This document shows positions 1-6,092 of a stretch of DNA of 8,278 bases, piece after piece; the first letter of the stretch is position 1, and each line of letters begins with the position of its first letter. The notes beneath the pieces were generated by a model that made no database searches, was not told where the DNA came from, and was given only the letters and a program-made list of their open reading frames with translations. Source of the DNA: an uncultured Rubrobacteraceae bacterium. GTDB taxonomy: Bacteria > Actinomycetota > Rubrobacteria > Rubrobacterales > Rubrobacteraceae. The DNA lies in contig CADCUW010000044.1 in the NCBI GenBank assembly GCA_902805985.1, forward strand, positions 1 to 8,278. The letters run 5' to 3'. Position numbers and translations under genes: made by a program.

Positions 1-853
1 ACCCGGACGCCTCCTTGATGCAGCACAAGAGGGGCGCATCAAGGATGGGCTACCACGCCCACTACGTGGTCGACGGGGGGAAGGCCCGCGTGATCCTCCA
101 GGCGTTGGTCACCCCGGCGGACGTCACCGAGAACCAGCCCATGCTCGACCTGCTCTTCAGGACCGCTTTCCGCTGGCGGGCGCGGGTTCGCCGGGTCACC
201 GGCGACGCCACCTACGGCACCAAAGAGATCGTAGCGGCCGTGGAGGAGGCCGGCATCCGCGCCTACGTCTCGACGACCGACTTCGAGAAGGTCCGCCCCT
301 ACTACGGGACGAGCGTGTTCTTCTACGACGCCGAGAAAGACCTCTACAGGTGCCCGCAGGGGGAACCCTTGCGCCTGTACACCCGTTCGTACACCGAGAG
401 GCTCAGCAGGTACCGGGCCGAGCCCGAGGTCTGCAATGCCTGCCCCCTGAAGCCCCGATGCACGCCCGGCGAGAGCGGTCGGGTGGTCGGGCGCAGCTTC
501 GACGAGGAGCTCCTCGGAAGGGTCAGGGCCTACCGAGAGACCGCACCCTACGAGAAGGCGTTGCGCAAACGTGCGGTGTGGGTTGAGCCGCTCTTCGGGG
601 AGGCCAAGGAGTGGCACGGCATGAGGCGCTTCAGGCTCAGGACGCTCTGGCGGGTGAACGCAGAGGCCATGGTGATCGCCGCGGGACAGAACGTAAAGCG
701 ACTACTCGCTTTCTCGGGTAGGGGGCCGAGGAGGCTGGCGCACGCTCAGGCCCTGCGGCCTCCGGTACCGACCCCTTCGGCGAACGGCAGACTCCTGAGG
801 GGCGGCCATCGTCTGAGATCCGCACCGCTCCCCGCAGGTTTTTCAACACGCTG
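1..853 (+). mobile_element. IS1182-family insertion sequence, left part outside the window
   Basis: This is the 3' portion of an insertion sequence whose transposase reads on the plus strand. The right end is placed at about 853. The sequence at 837-853 (GGTTTTTCAACACGCTG) closely resembles the terminal repeat of the second element of this window (CTTTTTGCAACAGCCTG), and both end in CTG at the same point of the aligned proteins. The transposase is only about 60% identical by eye to the other copy, so they are two different elements, not duplicates. The left end and any target duplication lie outside the window. Confidence 0.8.
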
Positions 854-1112
854 GGGTGCTCCACGCACTTGGGTGAATAGGCGCCCGGGGATGCTGACGA
901 GGCGGCCTGTAAACTTGCCCGCGTGGGCCGACGGAGGGGGTGCGGGTTGCCGGACGACGGGCGGATGGCCGAGAGTCAGTTCTCGGAGCTGCGCAACATG
1001 CGCGTCCTACTCGAAGAGTCGAGGGTGCTCGCCCGCGGGCTGGCCTACCACCGGCGGGCGGCGCTCGAGGCCGTCGTCGGGCGGGCGCTCGAGGAGGTGG
1101 ACCGCCAGATAG
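3..1112 (+). CDS. IS1182-family transposase (5' partial)
   Basis: DDE transposase that catalyses movement of its own element. The frame is open from base 3, so the protein enters from outside the window; the ATG at 15 is internal. Visible landmarks are the PDA...GYHAHYVVDGG segment, GDATYGT carrying the second catalytic Asp, a four-Cys cluster (CPQGE, CNACPLKPRC), and the C-terminal catalytic block WVEPLFGEAKEWHGMRRFRLR. Glu in that block is followed six residues later by Lys, as in IS4-type DDE enzymes. The first Asp lies upstream of the window. Homology stops around 853 at the terminal repeat. No stop occurs there, and the frame runs about 86 codons into flanking DNA, overlapping the next gene out of frame. 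The extra tail is probably not functional protein. Transposase identity is secure; the true C-terminus is uncertain. Confidence 0.9.
   Translation, partial: PDASLMQHKRGASRMGYHAHYVVDGGKARVILQALVTPADVTENQPMLDLLFRTAFRWRARVRRVTGDATYGTKEIVAAVEEAGIRAYVSTTDFEKVRPYYGTSVFFYDAEKDLYRCPQGEPLRLYTRSYTERLSRYRAEPEVCNACPLKPRCTPGESGRVVGRSFDEELLGRVRAYRETAPYEKALRKRAVWVEPLFGEAKEWHGMRRFRLRTLWRVNAEAMVIAAGQNVKRLLAFSGRGPRRLAHAQALRPPVPTPSANGRLLRGGHRLRSAPLPAGFSTRWGAPRTWVNRRPGMLTRRPVNLPAWADGGGAGCRTTGGWPRVSSRSCATCASYSKSRGCSPAGWPTTGGRRSRPSSGGRSRRWTAR
837..853 (+). repeat. Right terminal inverted repeat of first IS element
   Basis: A T-run followed by CAACACGCTG matches the end of the second IS1182-type element when both are read in transposase orientation. 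It fixes the right boundary at about 853. The partner repeat is outside the window. Confidence 0.6.
860..880. repeat. 21-nt dispersed repeat, copy 1
   Basis: This stretch begins TCCACGCACT and ends GGTGAATAG. It recurs in the same orientation at 8177-8197 with 19 of 21 bases identical; the two differences are adjacent (TG here, CC there). This copy begins 7 bp outside the end of the first IS element and lies about 65 bp upstream of the small gene at 947. The role is unknown. A promoter-like element or a genome-wide short repeat are both possible. Confidence 0.5.
934..940 (+). promoter_or_regulatory. Ribosome binding site GGAGGGG
   Basis: A strong Shine-Dalgarno-like run sits 6 bases before the TTG at 947. 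This makes TTG a better start for the downstream small gene than the in-frame GTG at 923 or ATG at 965, which have no comparable site. Confidence 0.5.
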
Positions 1113-1141
1113 AGGACCTGCGCGGCGGGAGGCGTGGTTGA
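947..1141 (+). CDS. Small helical protein of unknown function (64 aa)
   Basis: I do not recognise the family. The protein is short, charged and predicted to be nearly all helix: residues about 9-60 (SELRNMRVLLEESRVLARGL onward) are rich in Leu, Ala, Arg and Glu with no signal peptide or membrane segment. Third codon positions are strongly GC, as in the secure genes, which argues for real coding. TTG at 947 is chosen because GGAGGGG lies 6 bases upstream; ATG at 965 would give 58 residues. The gene begins about 93 bp right of an IS end and converges on the minus-strand small gene at 1221-1469. The transposase frame that reads through from the left overlaps it in another frame and is an artefact of missing stops. 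Confidence 0.6.
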   Translation: MPDDGRMAESQFSELRNMRVLLEESRVLARGLAYHRRAALEAVVGRALEEVDRQIEDLRGGRRG

Positions 1142-1147
1142 CCGAGC

Positions 1148-1164
1148 AGGGACGGCGCGTCCCT
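1148..1164. terminator. Possible hairpin between convergent small genes
   Basis: AGGGAC and GTCCCT form a perfect 6-bp stem around a 5-base loop, 7 bp after the stop of the plus-strand small gene. There is no T-run, so a Rho-independent terminator is only a suggestion. A second GC stem (CGGCC/GGCCG, 1206-1218) lies just beyond the stop of the facing gene. Confidence 0.3.
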
Positions 1165-1220
1165 CGGCGGCCTCTCCCGTCCTCCGCGTCCCGGCCGAGG
1201 GGAGGCGGCCGGGGGCCGGT

Positions 1221-1469
1221 CTAGCGGTCGGCGTGCCCCTCGCTGAAGAACCACCCCTCCGGGTGCTCCCTCTCGGCGACGCGGGAGGCCAGCACGCGCA
1301 CGAGCGCCGAGACGTGCCCGGCGCAGGTCTGGCGGTCCGTTTGGGTGAGATCGGGCAGCTCGTAGAACAGCCTTCCGGCCTCGTCGAGGTGGCGGAGGAT
1401 GCGGGCCTCCTGTTCGGTGGCCCCGGTCTTGCTTACCCTCTCCGCGATCCCGTTCGCGTCCTCTTCCAA
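1221..1469 (-). CDS. Small soluble protein of unknown function (82 aa)
   Basis: No family recognised. The sequence begins MEEDANGIAERVSKTGATEQ and continues with amphipathic helical stretches, including a segment RILRHLDEAGRLFYELPDL (about residues 23-41) and a helix HVSALVRVLASRVAER (52-67). The tail is EHPEGWFFSEG. There is no signal peptide or membrane segment, and it has a single Cys at about 49. The start is taken as TTG at 1469 because GGGAGG lies 4 bases upstream; longer in-frame versions add an Arg-rich, low-quality N-terminus. Codon third positions are GC-rich, as in real genes here. It lies between two oppositely oriented IS1182-type elements and converges with the 64-aa gene. Confidence 0.65.
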   Translation of the reverse strand: MEEDANGIAERVSKTGATEQEARILRHLDEAGRLFYELPDLTQTDRQTCAGHVSALVRVLASRVAEREHPEGWFFSEGHADR

Positions 1470-1567
1470 GGCCCCTCCCTCTGACGGTCTCCTACGGCGG
1501 TCAACCCTTACCCGTCCCCCGCGATCCCGAACCCCACGGACGCGGAGGGCCACAAGAGATCACCGGA

Positions 1568-3154
1568 TCACCCTACCAGAAGACGCCCCAGGCTGTTGCA
1601 AAAAGCCCTGGAAACGAGCACATTCCGACGACGGTGTGACCGCGGGCTGGTCGGTAGGCCGACGGAGGTGGTCCCCGTTGGGGGACGCAAGGCCGCCGCT
1701 TGCGCCTTTCTCCGCGGGGGCCGGCCTTCAAAGGACACCAGCCGCTTGAGGTTTTGCCCGGCGGCGATCAGGAGCGCCTCGGCGTTCACCTTCTCCAACC
1801 CCCTGAGCCTGAACCTCCGCATACCGTGGCGGTCCTTGGCCTCGGCGAAGAGCGGCTCAACCCACACCTTCCTCTTGCGCAGCGCCTTTTGGTAAGGGTG
1901 GGTCCCGCGGTAGCCCCTGACCCTGTCGAGGTAGCCCTCGTCGAAGTGGCGGAGGATCGTGCGCCCTTCCTTGTTGGTGGTGCACTCGGGCCTGAGGGCG
2001 CAGGCGCCGCAGGTCTTGGCCTTCGCCTTGTAGCGCCGGGCGCGCTGGGCTTTCCAGGTGCTCAGGTAGCGCAGGGTCTCCCCTTGCGGGCATACGTAGA
2101 GGTCCCTCTCGGCGTCGTAGACGAAGGCGGCCTTCGGAAAGAGCTTCGGGCTCCCGCCGGCCTCGTGCAGCGCGAGGTAGGCGCGGACGCCCGCCTCCTC
2201 CACGGCCGCCACGTTCTCGACGGTGCCGTAGATCCCGTCGGCCACGACGCGGTGGGGCCTGAGACCCCAGCGGAAGGCCGTCCTCCACAGGAGGTCGAGC
2301 ATGGGGCGGTTCTCGGAGACCTCGGCGGGGGCCACCAAGGCGTTCAGCACGATGCGCGCCCTGCCGCCGTCCACGACGTAGTGGGCCTGGTAACCCAGTT
2401 TGGTGTCCGCCGCACCGACGCGCATGGGCGTGGCATCTGGATCGGTCCTGCTGACCCTGAGGTCGGCCGTCCTCTTGCGGGTCCCCGAGACGAAGGCGCG
2501 GTCCTGGCGGCCCGCCCGCGAGACCCAGTCGCTCCTTCCGGCGTTCCCCTCCAAGAGCCCGGGCTCTTCGGCGCTCGGCAGCGCCGCGGTCGCCGGCGGC
2601 GTCCCTCGCTCCGGCGTTACGGCGGTAGCGGCGGCGTCCCCGAAGAGGCCGCCCAGGTGGTTCTCAACCAGGTGCCGGGAGGCGAGGCTGTCCAGGTCGG
2701 CGTCGGCCTCCACCTTGGTCGAGTCGAAGAACAGCTCATCGCCGCGCACCAACCCCGCCTCGACGCAGAGGCCGACGATCTCCTCGAAGAAGCGGCGGAA
2801 CACCGCGAGGCCGAAACGGTCGCGCGTGCGCGTCAGGTTGGAGTGGTCGGGCAGCGGCTCGTGGAGGTCGTAGCCGAGGTACCAGCGCACCGAGAGGCGG
2901 TCGGCCGCCACCCGCATGAGCTCTCTCTCGCTCCTCATGCCCTCGAAGAACATGACGAGCTGCAGTTTGAAGAAGACTACGGGGTCGACGCTCGGGCGAC
3001 CGCCCTTGGCGTACAGCGGCCCCACCATCTCCCGAACGAAAGAGAGGTCCAGCTTCGCCCCCAGTCGTCGGTAGAAATTGTCGTTCGGGACGAGGTCCTC
3101 AAGCGAGACGTCGCGGGGCAGCGGGGCGAAGGAGCGGATCTTAAGGCCCATCAT
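1568..3154 (-). CDS. IS1182-family transposase (528 aa)
   Basis: DDE transposase. Residues about 20-115 form the DUF772-like N-terminal domain (GGRPSVDPVVFFKLQLVMFF, then LPDHSNLTRTRDRFG). The catalytic triad is visible as Asp144 (LFFDSTKVEAD), Asp306 (VVADGIYGT) and Glu433 (WVEPLFAEAK, with Lys440 six residues beyond). A four-Cys cluster (Cys355, 382, 385, 391) lies between the second Asp and the Glu, as in the other copy. The start is the first of two adjacent ATGs (3154), with GGGAGG 10 bases upstream; the frame is open further upstream through the IS terminus, but that part has no coding character. The C-terminus is odd: the inverted repeat is translated (FCNSL) and the last five residues plus the stop come from flanking DNA, so the end of the protein depends on the insertion site. 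Confidence 0.92.
   Translation of the reverse strand: MMGLKIRSFAPLPRDVSLEDLVPNDNFYRRLGAKLDLSFVREMVGPLYAKGGRPSVDPVVFFKLQLVMFFEGMRSERELMRVAADRLSVRWYLGYDLHEPLPDHSNLTRTRDRFGLAVFRRFFEEIVGLCVEAGLVRGDELFFDSTKVEADADLDSLASRHLVENHLGGLFGDAAATAVTPERGTPPATAALPSAEEPGLLEGNAGRSDWVSRAGRQDRAFVSGTRKRTADLRVSRTDPDATPMRVGAADTKLGYQAHYVVDGGRARIVLNALVAPAEVSENRPMLDLLWRTAFRWGLRPHRVVADGIYGTVENVAAVEEAGVRAYLALHEAGGSPKLFPKAAFVYDAERDLYVCPQGETLRYLSTWKAQRARRYKAKAKTCGACALRPECTTNKEGRTILRHFDEGYLDRVRGYRGTHPYQKALRKRKVWVEPLFAEAKDRHGMRRFRLRGLEKVNAEALLIAAGQNLKRLVSFEGRPPRRKAQAAALRPPTGTTSVGLPTSPRSHRRRNVLVSRAFCNSLGRLLVG
1585..1588. repeat. Target-site duplication GCCC, left copy
   Basis: GCCC directly abuts the left end of the second IS element. 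The same four bases abut its right end (3271-3274). A 4-bp match in GC-rich DNA could be chance, but it falls exactly where the inverted repeats end. Confidence 0.6.
1589..1608. repeat. IS terminal inverted repeat (transposase 3' side)
   Basis: CAGGCTGTTGCAAAAAGCCC pairs with the reverse complement of 3251-3270 at 19 of 20 positions. Confidence 0.85.
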
Positions 3155-3250
3155 GGCGGCGGTGCCTCCCGTCTTGCGGTGCAGGGAGCCCATGCTACCG
3201 GCGTCCGACGCAACGCGCGCCCCGAAGACGGTCGAACCCCCGGTTTTGCG

Positions 3251-3270
3251 GGGCTTTTTGCAACAGTCTG
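3251..3270. repeat. IS terminal inverted repeat (transposase 5' side)
   Basis: GGGCTTTTTGCAACAGTCTG is the reverse complement of 1589-1608 except at one base. It is followed directly by the second GCCC copy. Confidence 0.85.
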
Positions 3271-3285
3271 GCCCGTTTTCTGACA
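3271..3285 (-). repeat. 15-nt direct repeat, inner copy (TGTCAGAAAACGGGC)
   Basis: Read on the minus strand this is TGTCAGAAAACGGGC. It matches 3344-3358 at 14 of 15 bases in the same orientation, 73 bp apart. Its last four bases are the GCCC duplicated by the IS1182-type element, so the insertion lies inside this repeat. Spaced terminal repeats of this form are known at ends of IS21-family elements; that assignment is an inference. Confidence 0.55.
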
Positions 3286-3343
3286 CTGATCCCCGAACCA
3301 ACGGATCTCGCCCACGAAGCGGTTTCCCGCGCTGCGTTTCGTT

Positions 3344-3358
3344 GCCCCTTTTCTGACA
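3344..3358 (-). repeat. 15-nt direct repeat, outer copy (TGTCAGAAAAGGGGC)
   Basis: Second copy of the repeat at 3271-3285, differing at one base. If this is an insertion-sequence end, the outer boundary would be near 3358 and the body of the older element would have extended to the left, where it is now missing. Confidence 0.55.
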
Positions 3359-3490
3359 GGGGGGCCGAGTGTTGTTCGCGCGAATATGCATGCTAAGAAG
3401 ATCGAGCGGTAGCAGGCCCCGCGCTCGCCCGTTATCGGAAAACGCTCCGGGGAGGCGCCATTAGCGGAAGCGTGGGTGGTGTTCGGACCT

Positions 3491-3510
3491 ACGCGGGCCG
3501 GCACCCGCGT
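3491..3510 (-). terminator. Possible GC hairpin after the EAL remnant
   Basis: ACGCGGG and CCCGCGT form a perfect 7-bp stem with a 6-base loop, 8 bp beyond the minus-strand stop at 3518. No U-run follows. It may be a relic of the original phosphodiesterase terminator. Confidence 0.4.
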
Positions 3511-3517
3511 CGAGAGC

Positions 3518-4040
3518 CTAAGACCGGCGCAAGGCGCCTCCCCGGTCGCCTTCGGCGGCCGCGCGCAGGTACCCCATCGTCTCCTTGCCGGGGAGCGCGT
3601 CCGAGAACAGGAAGCCCTGCGCCAGGTCGCACCCGTGTTCGCGCAGCCACGCCGCCTGCTCGCGGGTCTCCACGCCCTCGGCCAGCACCCTCATCCCGAG
3701 GCCCATGGGCGATGCCGATCACGCCCGAGAGCAGGACCTCGTCCCCTCCCCCGACGCCGCCTCCTTGTCCGATATCCGCCACGAAAGAGCGGTCGATTTT
3801 TAGCAGGCCCACCGGCAGGCGCCCGAGGTAGGCCAGCGAGGAGTAGCCGGTGCCGAAGTCGTCTATGGCCAGCCCAACGCCCATGGCCCTCAGCCGCCCG
3901 AGGACCGCTAGGTGGCGCCCCTCGTCGCCCACGACCGCGCCCTCCGTGATCTCGAGCGTCAGGCACTCAGGGTCCAGCCCGGCCGCCGCGAGCGCCCCCT
4001 CGACGTCGGCGACCAGCCCGGGGTCCGAGAGCTGCCTGGC
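3518..4040 (-). pseudogene. EAL-domain c-di-GMP phosphodiesterase, C-terminal remnant with frameshift
   Basis: This is the C-terminal half of an EAL domain, the family that hydrolyses cyclic di-GMP. Homology begins at ARQLSDPGLV (4040 downward), which normally follows VNLS. It then shows LEITE, IDDFGTGYSSLAYL with the paired metal-binding Asp residues, LLKIDRSFV, and GVIGIAH near 3708. The frame then changes, and the rest is read from 3706: MGLGMRVLAEGVETREQ, then DLAQGFLFSDALPG and a stop at 3518. The usual text across the break is IAHAMGL or IAHALGL, so about five bases seem lost between two GCC-containing repeats. The EAL signature motif itself and any sensor or GGDEF part are absent. At its 5' side it is joined to an unrelated MetX-like gene. 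It cannot make a working enzyme as it stands. Confidence 0.85.
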
Positions 4041-4344
4041 CGGCGGCGTTGTGCGGCGAGGAGGACAGGCCGCTGCCGATCTGGTTAATCGCGACGATGA
4101 AATACCGCTCGGGGTTCAGCGCGTGACCCGATCCGACGTAGACATCGCGGAAGATCTGGTGCGTGCCAGAGAACTAGGTCGTGATCAAGATCGCATTGTC
4201 CCTTGCTTCGTTCAGCTCGCCCCATGTGGTCACCGCAAGCTGGCAGTCCGGGATGGAGCCCCCCTCCTCCAGGTCGAGGCGGCCGATGCTGATCAGGTCG
4301 TAGTCACCATGGAACTCGTCGGTGTAGAACGGGTTGTCGATCAT
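4041..4344 (-). pseudogene. MetX-type alpha/beta-fold acyltransferase/hydrolase, N-terminal remnant
   Basis: The sequence starts MIDNPFYTDEFHGDYDLISI and reads through ELNEARDNAILITT to a TAG (4174-4176, codon 57). It continues in the same frame as FSGTHQIFRDVYVGSGHAL, then YFIVAINQIGSGLSSSPHN. Homoserine O-acetyltransferase-like proteins have a Trp or Tyr-Ser/Phe-Ser-Gly stretch here (T-W-x-S-G), so the TAG is best explained as a TGG codon changed by one base. After SSPHN the homology ends and EAL sequence begins, so roughly two thirds of the protein, including the nucleophile Ser and the rest of the catalytic triad, is gone. The ATG overlaps the BVMO stop by four bases (ATGA), indicating that the intact ancestor was translationally coupled to the BVMO. 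Whether the ancestor was a true MetX or a related hydrolase cannot be told. Confidence 0.85.
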
Positions 4345-6014
4345 GCATTGGCCCCTTCCCGGGATGCGGCGCCGTCGAAGGCGAAGCCCTCGTAGTCGTT
4401 CGTCGCGATCTCGTCGCACTTCTGCCGGTAGGGTCCGGCTCCGCCGAGGTAGGGCATAAAGACGCGCGGCTTGCCGGGGATGTTCGCCCCCATGTACCAG
4501 GTGGCGGACTCGGGGAACAGCGTCGCGTGGGCCAGTTCCTGCACGTGGTCGCTCCACCCGTCCTCGGCTCGCTGCGTCGGCTCGATGATCTCGGCCCCGC
4601 GCTCTCCCATGTCGCCGACGATCTTCGAGACGAACTCGACGTGCTGCTCGATGGAGACCGGCATGTTGGTGAGCACCGACGGGCTGCCGGGTCCGGTGAT
4701 GAAGAACAGGTTGGGGAAGCCCGCGCTGGTCAGCCCGAGGTACGTGCGCGGCCCCTCCGCCCACTTCCCTCTCAAGAGCTGGCCGCCCCGACCGCGGATG
4801 TCGATCCTGTTGAGCGGGCCGGTCATGGCGTCGAAGCCGGTGGCGAAGACCAAGACGTCGAACTCGTACTCGGCTTCCTCGGTGCGCAGGCCCGTTGGGG
4901 TGATCTCGCGGATCGGCGCGGCCTTGACGTCCACAAGCTCCACGTTGTCGCGGTTGAACGCCTCGTAGTAGTTGGTCTCCAGGGGCACGCGCTTGGTGCC
5001 GAAGGCGTGGTCGCGGGGTGTCAGCTTCTCGGCGGTCTCGGGATCGTCGACGCGCTCGGCGATCCTCCGGCGCATCCACTCGGAGACCGTGTCGTTGGCT
5101 TCTTTGGTGAAGAAAATGTCGTTGTAGTTGCCGACCCACAGGCCGAACCCGCCCCGGTCCCACCGCTCCCGGAACTCGTGCTCGCGCTGCTCGGGGGAGT
5201 CCTCGAGGGCGCCGCGCTCGATGAACCAGAGCTCGTGCCCGGCGAACGAGTTGCGGACCCGCTCCCAAATCCCCTCGTAGTCGGCCTTGCGGGCCTCTTG
5301 GACCTCCGGGTCCACCGGGCCGTTGCGGGCCGGGATGGCGTAGTTGGCGGTGCGCTGGAAGACGGTGAGGCGCTCGGCCTGCTCCGCGATCAAGGGAATA
5401 GCCTGGATCCCCGTGGCCCCGGTGCCGATGATCCCTACCGTCTTCCCGGTAAAATCTACGCCCTCTTGCGGCCACAGCCCGGTGTGGTACCACTCGCCCT
5501 CGAAGGTGTCGCGCCCCGGGATGTCCGGCCGGGTCGCCGCCGAGAGGGCCCCGACGGCGGCGATGAAGAACCGCGCCGTGACGACGTCTCCGGAGTCCGT
5601 GCGGACCTCCCAGACCTCCCTCTCCTCGTCGAAGGTGGCGCCGGACACCCGCGTGGAGAGCCGGATGTCGCGGCGCAGGTCGAACCGGTCGGTCACGTGC
5701 TCCAGGTAGCTTTGGATCTCCTCTTGGCCCGGGTAGCGTTCGCTCCACTCCCACTCCTGCCACAGTTCCTTGTCGAACGAGTAGGAGTAGATGTAGCTAT
5801 CGGAATCGCTGCGCGCGCCCGGGTAGCGGTTCCAGTACCACGTGCCGCCCACCCCGTCGCCCTCCTCGAAGACCCGCGCCGAGAGCCCCATCTCGTTGCG
5901 CAGGCGGTGGAGCATGTACAGCCCCGAGAACCCGGCCCCGACGATGACCGCGTCGAAGTCGGTGGCCCGCTCCTCTGCGCCCGCTTCCCGAAGGTGCTGT
6001 CGCGTGCTTGACAT
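4341..6014 (-). CDS. Type I Baeyer-Villiger monooxygenase (557 aa)
   Basis: FAD- and NADPH-dependent enzyme that inserts one oxygen of O2 next to a ketone carbonyl, giving an ester or lactone; cytoplasmic. Landmarks: FAD Rossmann motif GAGFSG (26-31); GGTWYWNRYPGARSDSDS (56-73); the BVMO fingerprint FEGEWYHTGLWP (171-182); NADPH Rossmann motif GTGATG (197-202); FGTKR with Arg342 at the place of the active-site Arg of phenylacetone monooxygenase; and ATGFDAMTGPLNRIDIRGRGG near the C-terminal part. The C-terminal third resembles phenylacetone and cyclohexanone monooxygenases closely, and the length is usual. ATG at 6014 is chosen because AAGGAGGAGG lies 5 bases upstream; an upstream GTG in frame has no such site. 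A muconolactone-isomerase-like gene lies 78 bp upstream on the same strand, and the gene overlaps the broken MetX-like gene. The substrate cannot be read from sequence. Confidence 0.96.
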   Translation of the reverse strand: MSSTRQHLREAGAEERATDFDAVIVGAGFSGLYMLHRLRNEMGLSARVFEEGDGVGGTWYWNRYPGARSDSDSYIYSYSFDKELWQEWEWSERYPGQEEIQSYLEHVTDRFDLRRDIRLSTRVSGATFDEEREVWEVRTDSGDVVTARFFIAAVGALSAATRPDIPGRDTFEGEWYHTGLWPQEGVDFTGKTVGIIGTGATGIQAIPLIAEQAERLTVFQRTANYAIPARNGPVDPEVQEARKADYEGIWERVRNSFAGHELWFIERGALEDSPEQREHEFRERWDRGGFGLWVGNYNDIFFTKEANDTVSEWMRRRIAERVDDPETAEKLTPRDHAFGTKRVPLETNYYEAFNRDNVELVDVKAAPIREITPTGLRTEEAEYEFDVLVFATGFDAMTGPLNRIDIRGRGGQLLRGKWAEGPRTYLGLTSAGFPNLFFITGPGSPSVLTNMPVSIEQHVEFVSKIVGDMGERGAEIIEPTQRAEDGWSDHVQELAHATLFPESATWYMGANIPGKPRVFMPYLGGAGPYRQKCDEIATNDYEGFAFDGAASREGANA

Positions 6015-6019
6015 GCCTT

Positions 6020-6029
6020 CCTCCTCCTT
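6020..6029 (-). promoter_or_regulatory. Strong ribosome binding site of the BVMO gene
   Basis: AAGGAGGAGG on the minus strand, 5 bases before ATG 6014. It decides the start and predicts efficient translation independent of the upstream gene. Confidence 0.75.
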
Positions 6030-6092
6030 ATCGCGATTCGGGGCGCACCACATCCGCGCCCCATCCCGCCGTGCCGAGTGTCAAGGCCCCGC

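Larger units (their letters stand above)
1589..3270 (-). mobile_element. Complete IS1182-family insertion sequence (1682 bp)
   Basis: The element is bounded by 20-bp terminal inverted repeats (1589-1608 and 3251-3270) with one mismatch, and by GCCC direct repeats outside them. It carries one transposase gene on the minus strand with all three catalytic acidic residues visible. Nothing visible disables the gene, so it may still be active. The stop codon used by the transposase lies 19-21 bp outside the element, in the flanking DNA. Confidence 0.88.
3155..3517. other. Gene-free stretch at IS right end
   Basis: No gene is supported here. The stretch holds the transposase 5' leader, the right inverted repeat of the IS1182-type element, the two TGTCAGAAAA repeats, about 130 bp without recognisable content (3360-3490), and a hairpin at 3491-3510 beyond the EAL remnant. 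Open frames crossing it are short or merely extend the transposase upstream. Confidence 0.6.

Noticed and set aside
940..1224. Plus-strand frame starting GTG 940 overlapping the 64-aa gene
   Set aside because: Its sequence is Arg/Gly/Pro-rich shadow text. The other frame has helical, protein-like sequence, and the same GGAGG run is well placed for TTG 947.
1700..3283. Long plus-strand open frame (527 codons) opposite the IS transposase
   Set aside because: It is the antisense of a clear DDE transposase; GC-rich third positions on one strand keep the opposite strand free of stops. Its protein is repetitive in Val/Gly/Glu/Leu with no domain.
3155..3391. N-terminal extension of the IS transposase to an ATG at 3391
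   Set aside because: The extension crosses the element's own inverted repeat and the flanking DNA. It has no coding character, and a ribosome binding site favours ATG 3154.
4527..6011. Long plus-strand open frame (494 codons) opposite the BVMO gene
   Set aside because: Antisense shadow of an unmistakable BVMO; no motif, no ribosome binding site.
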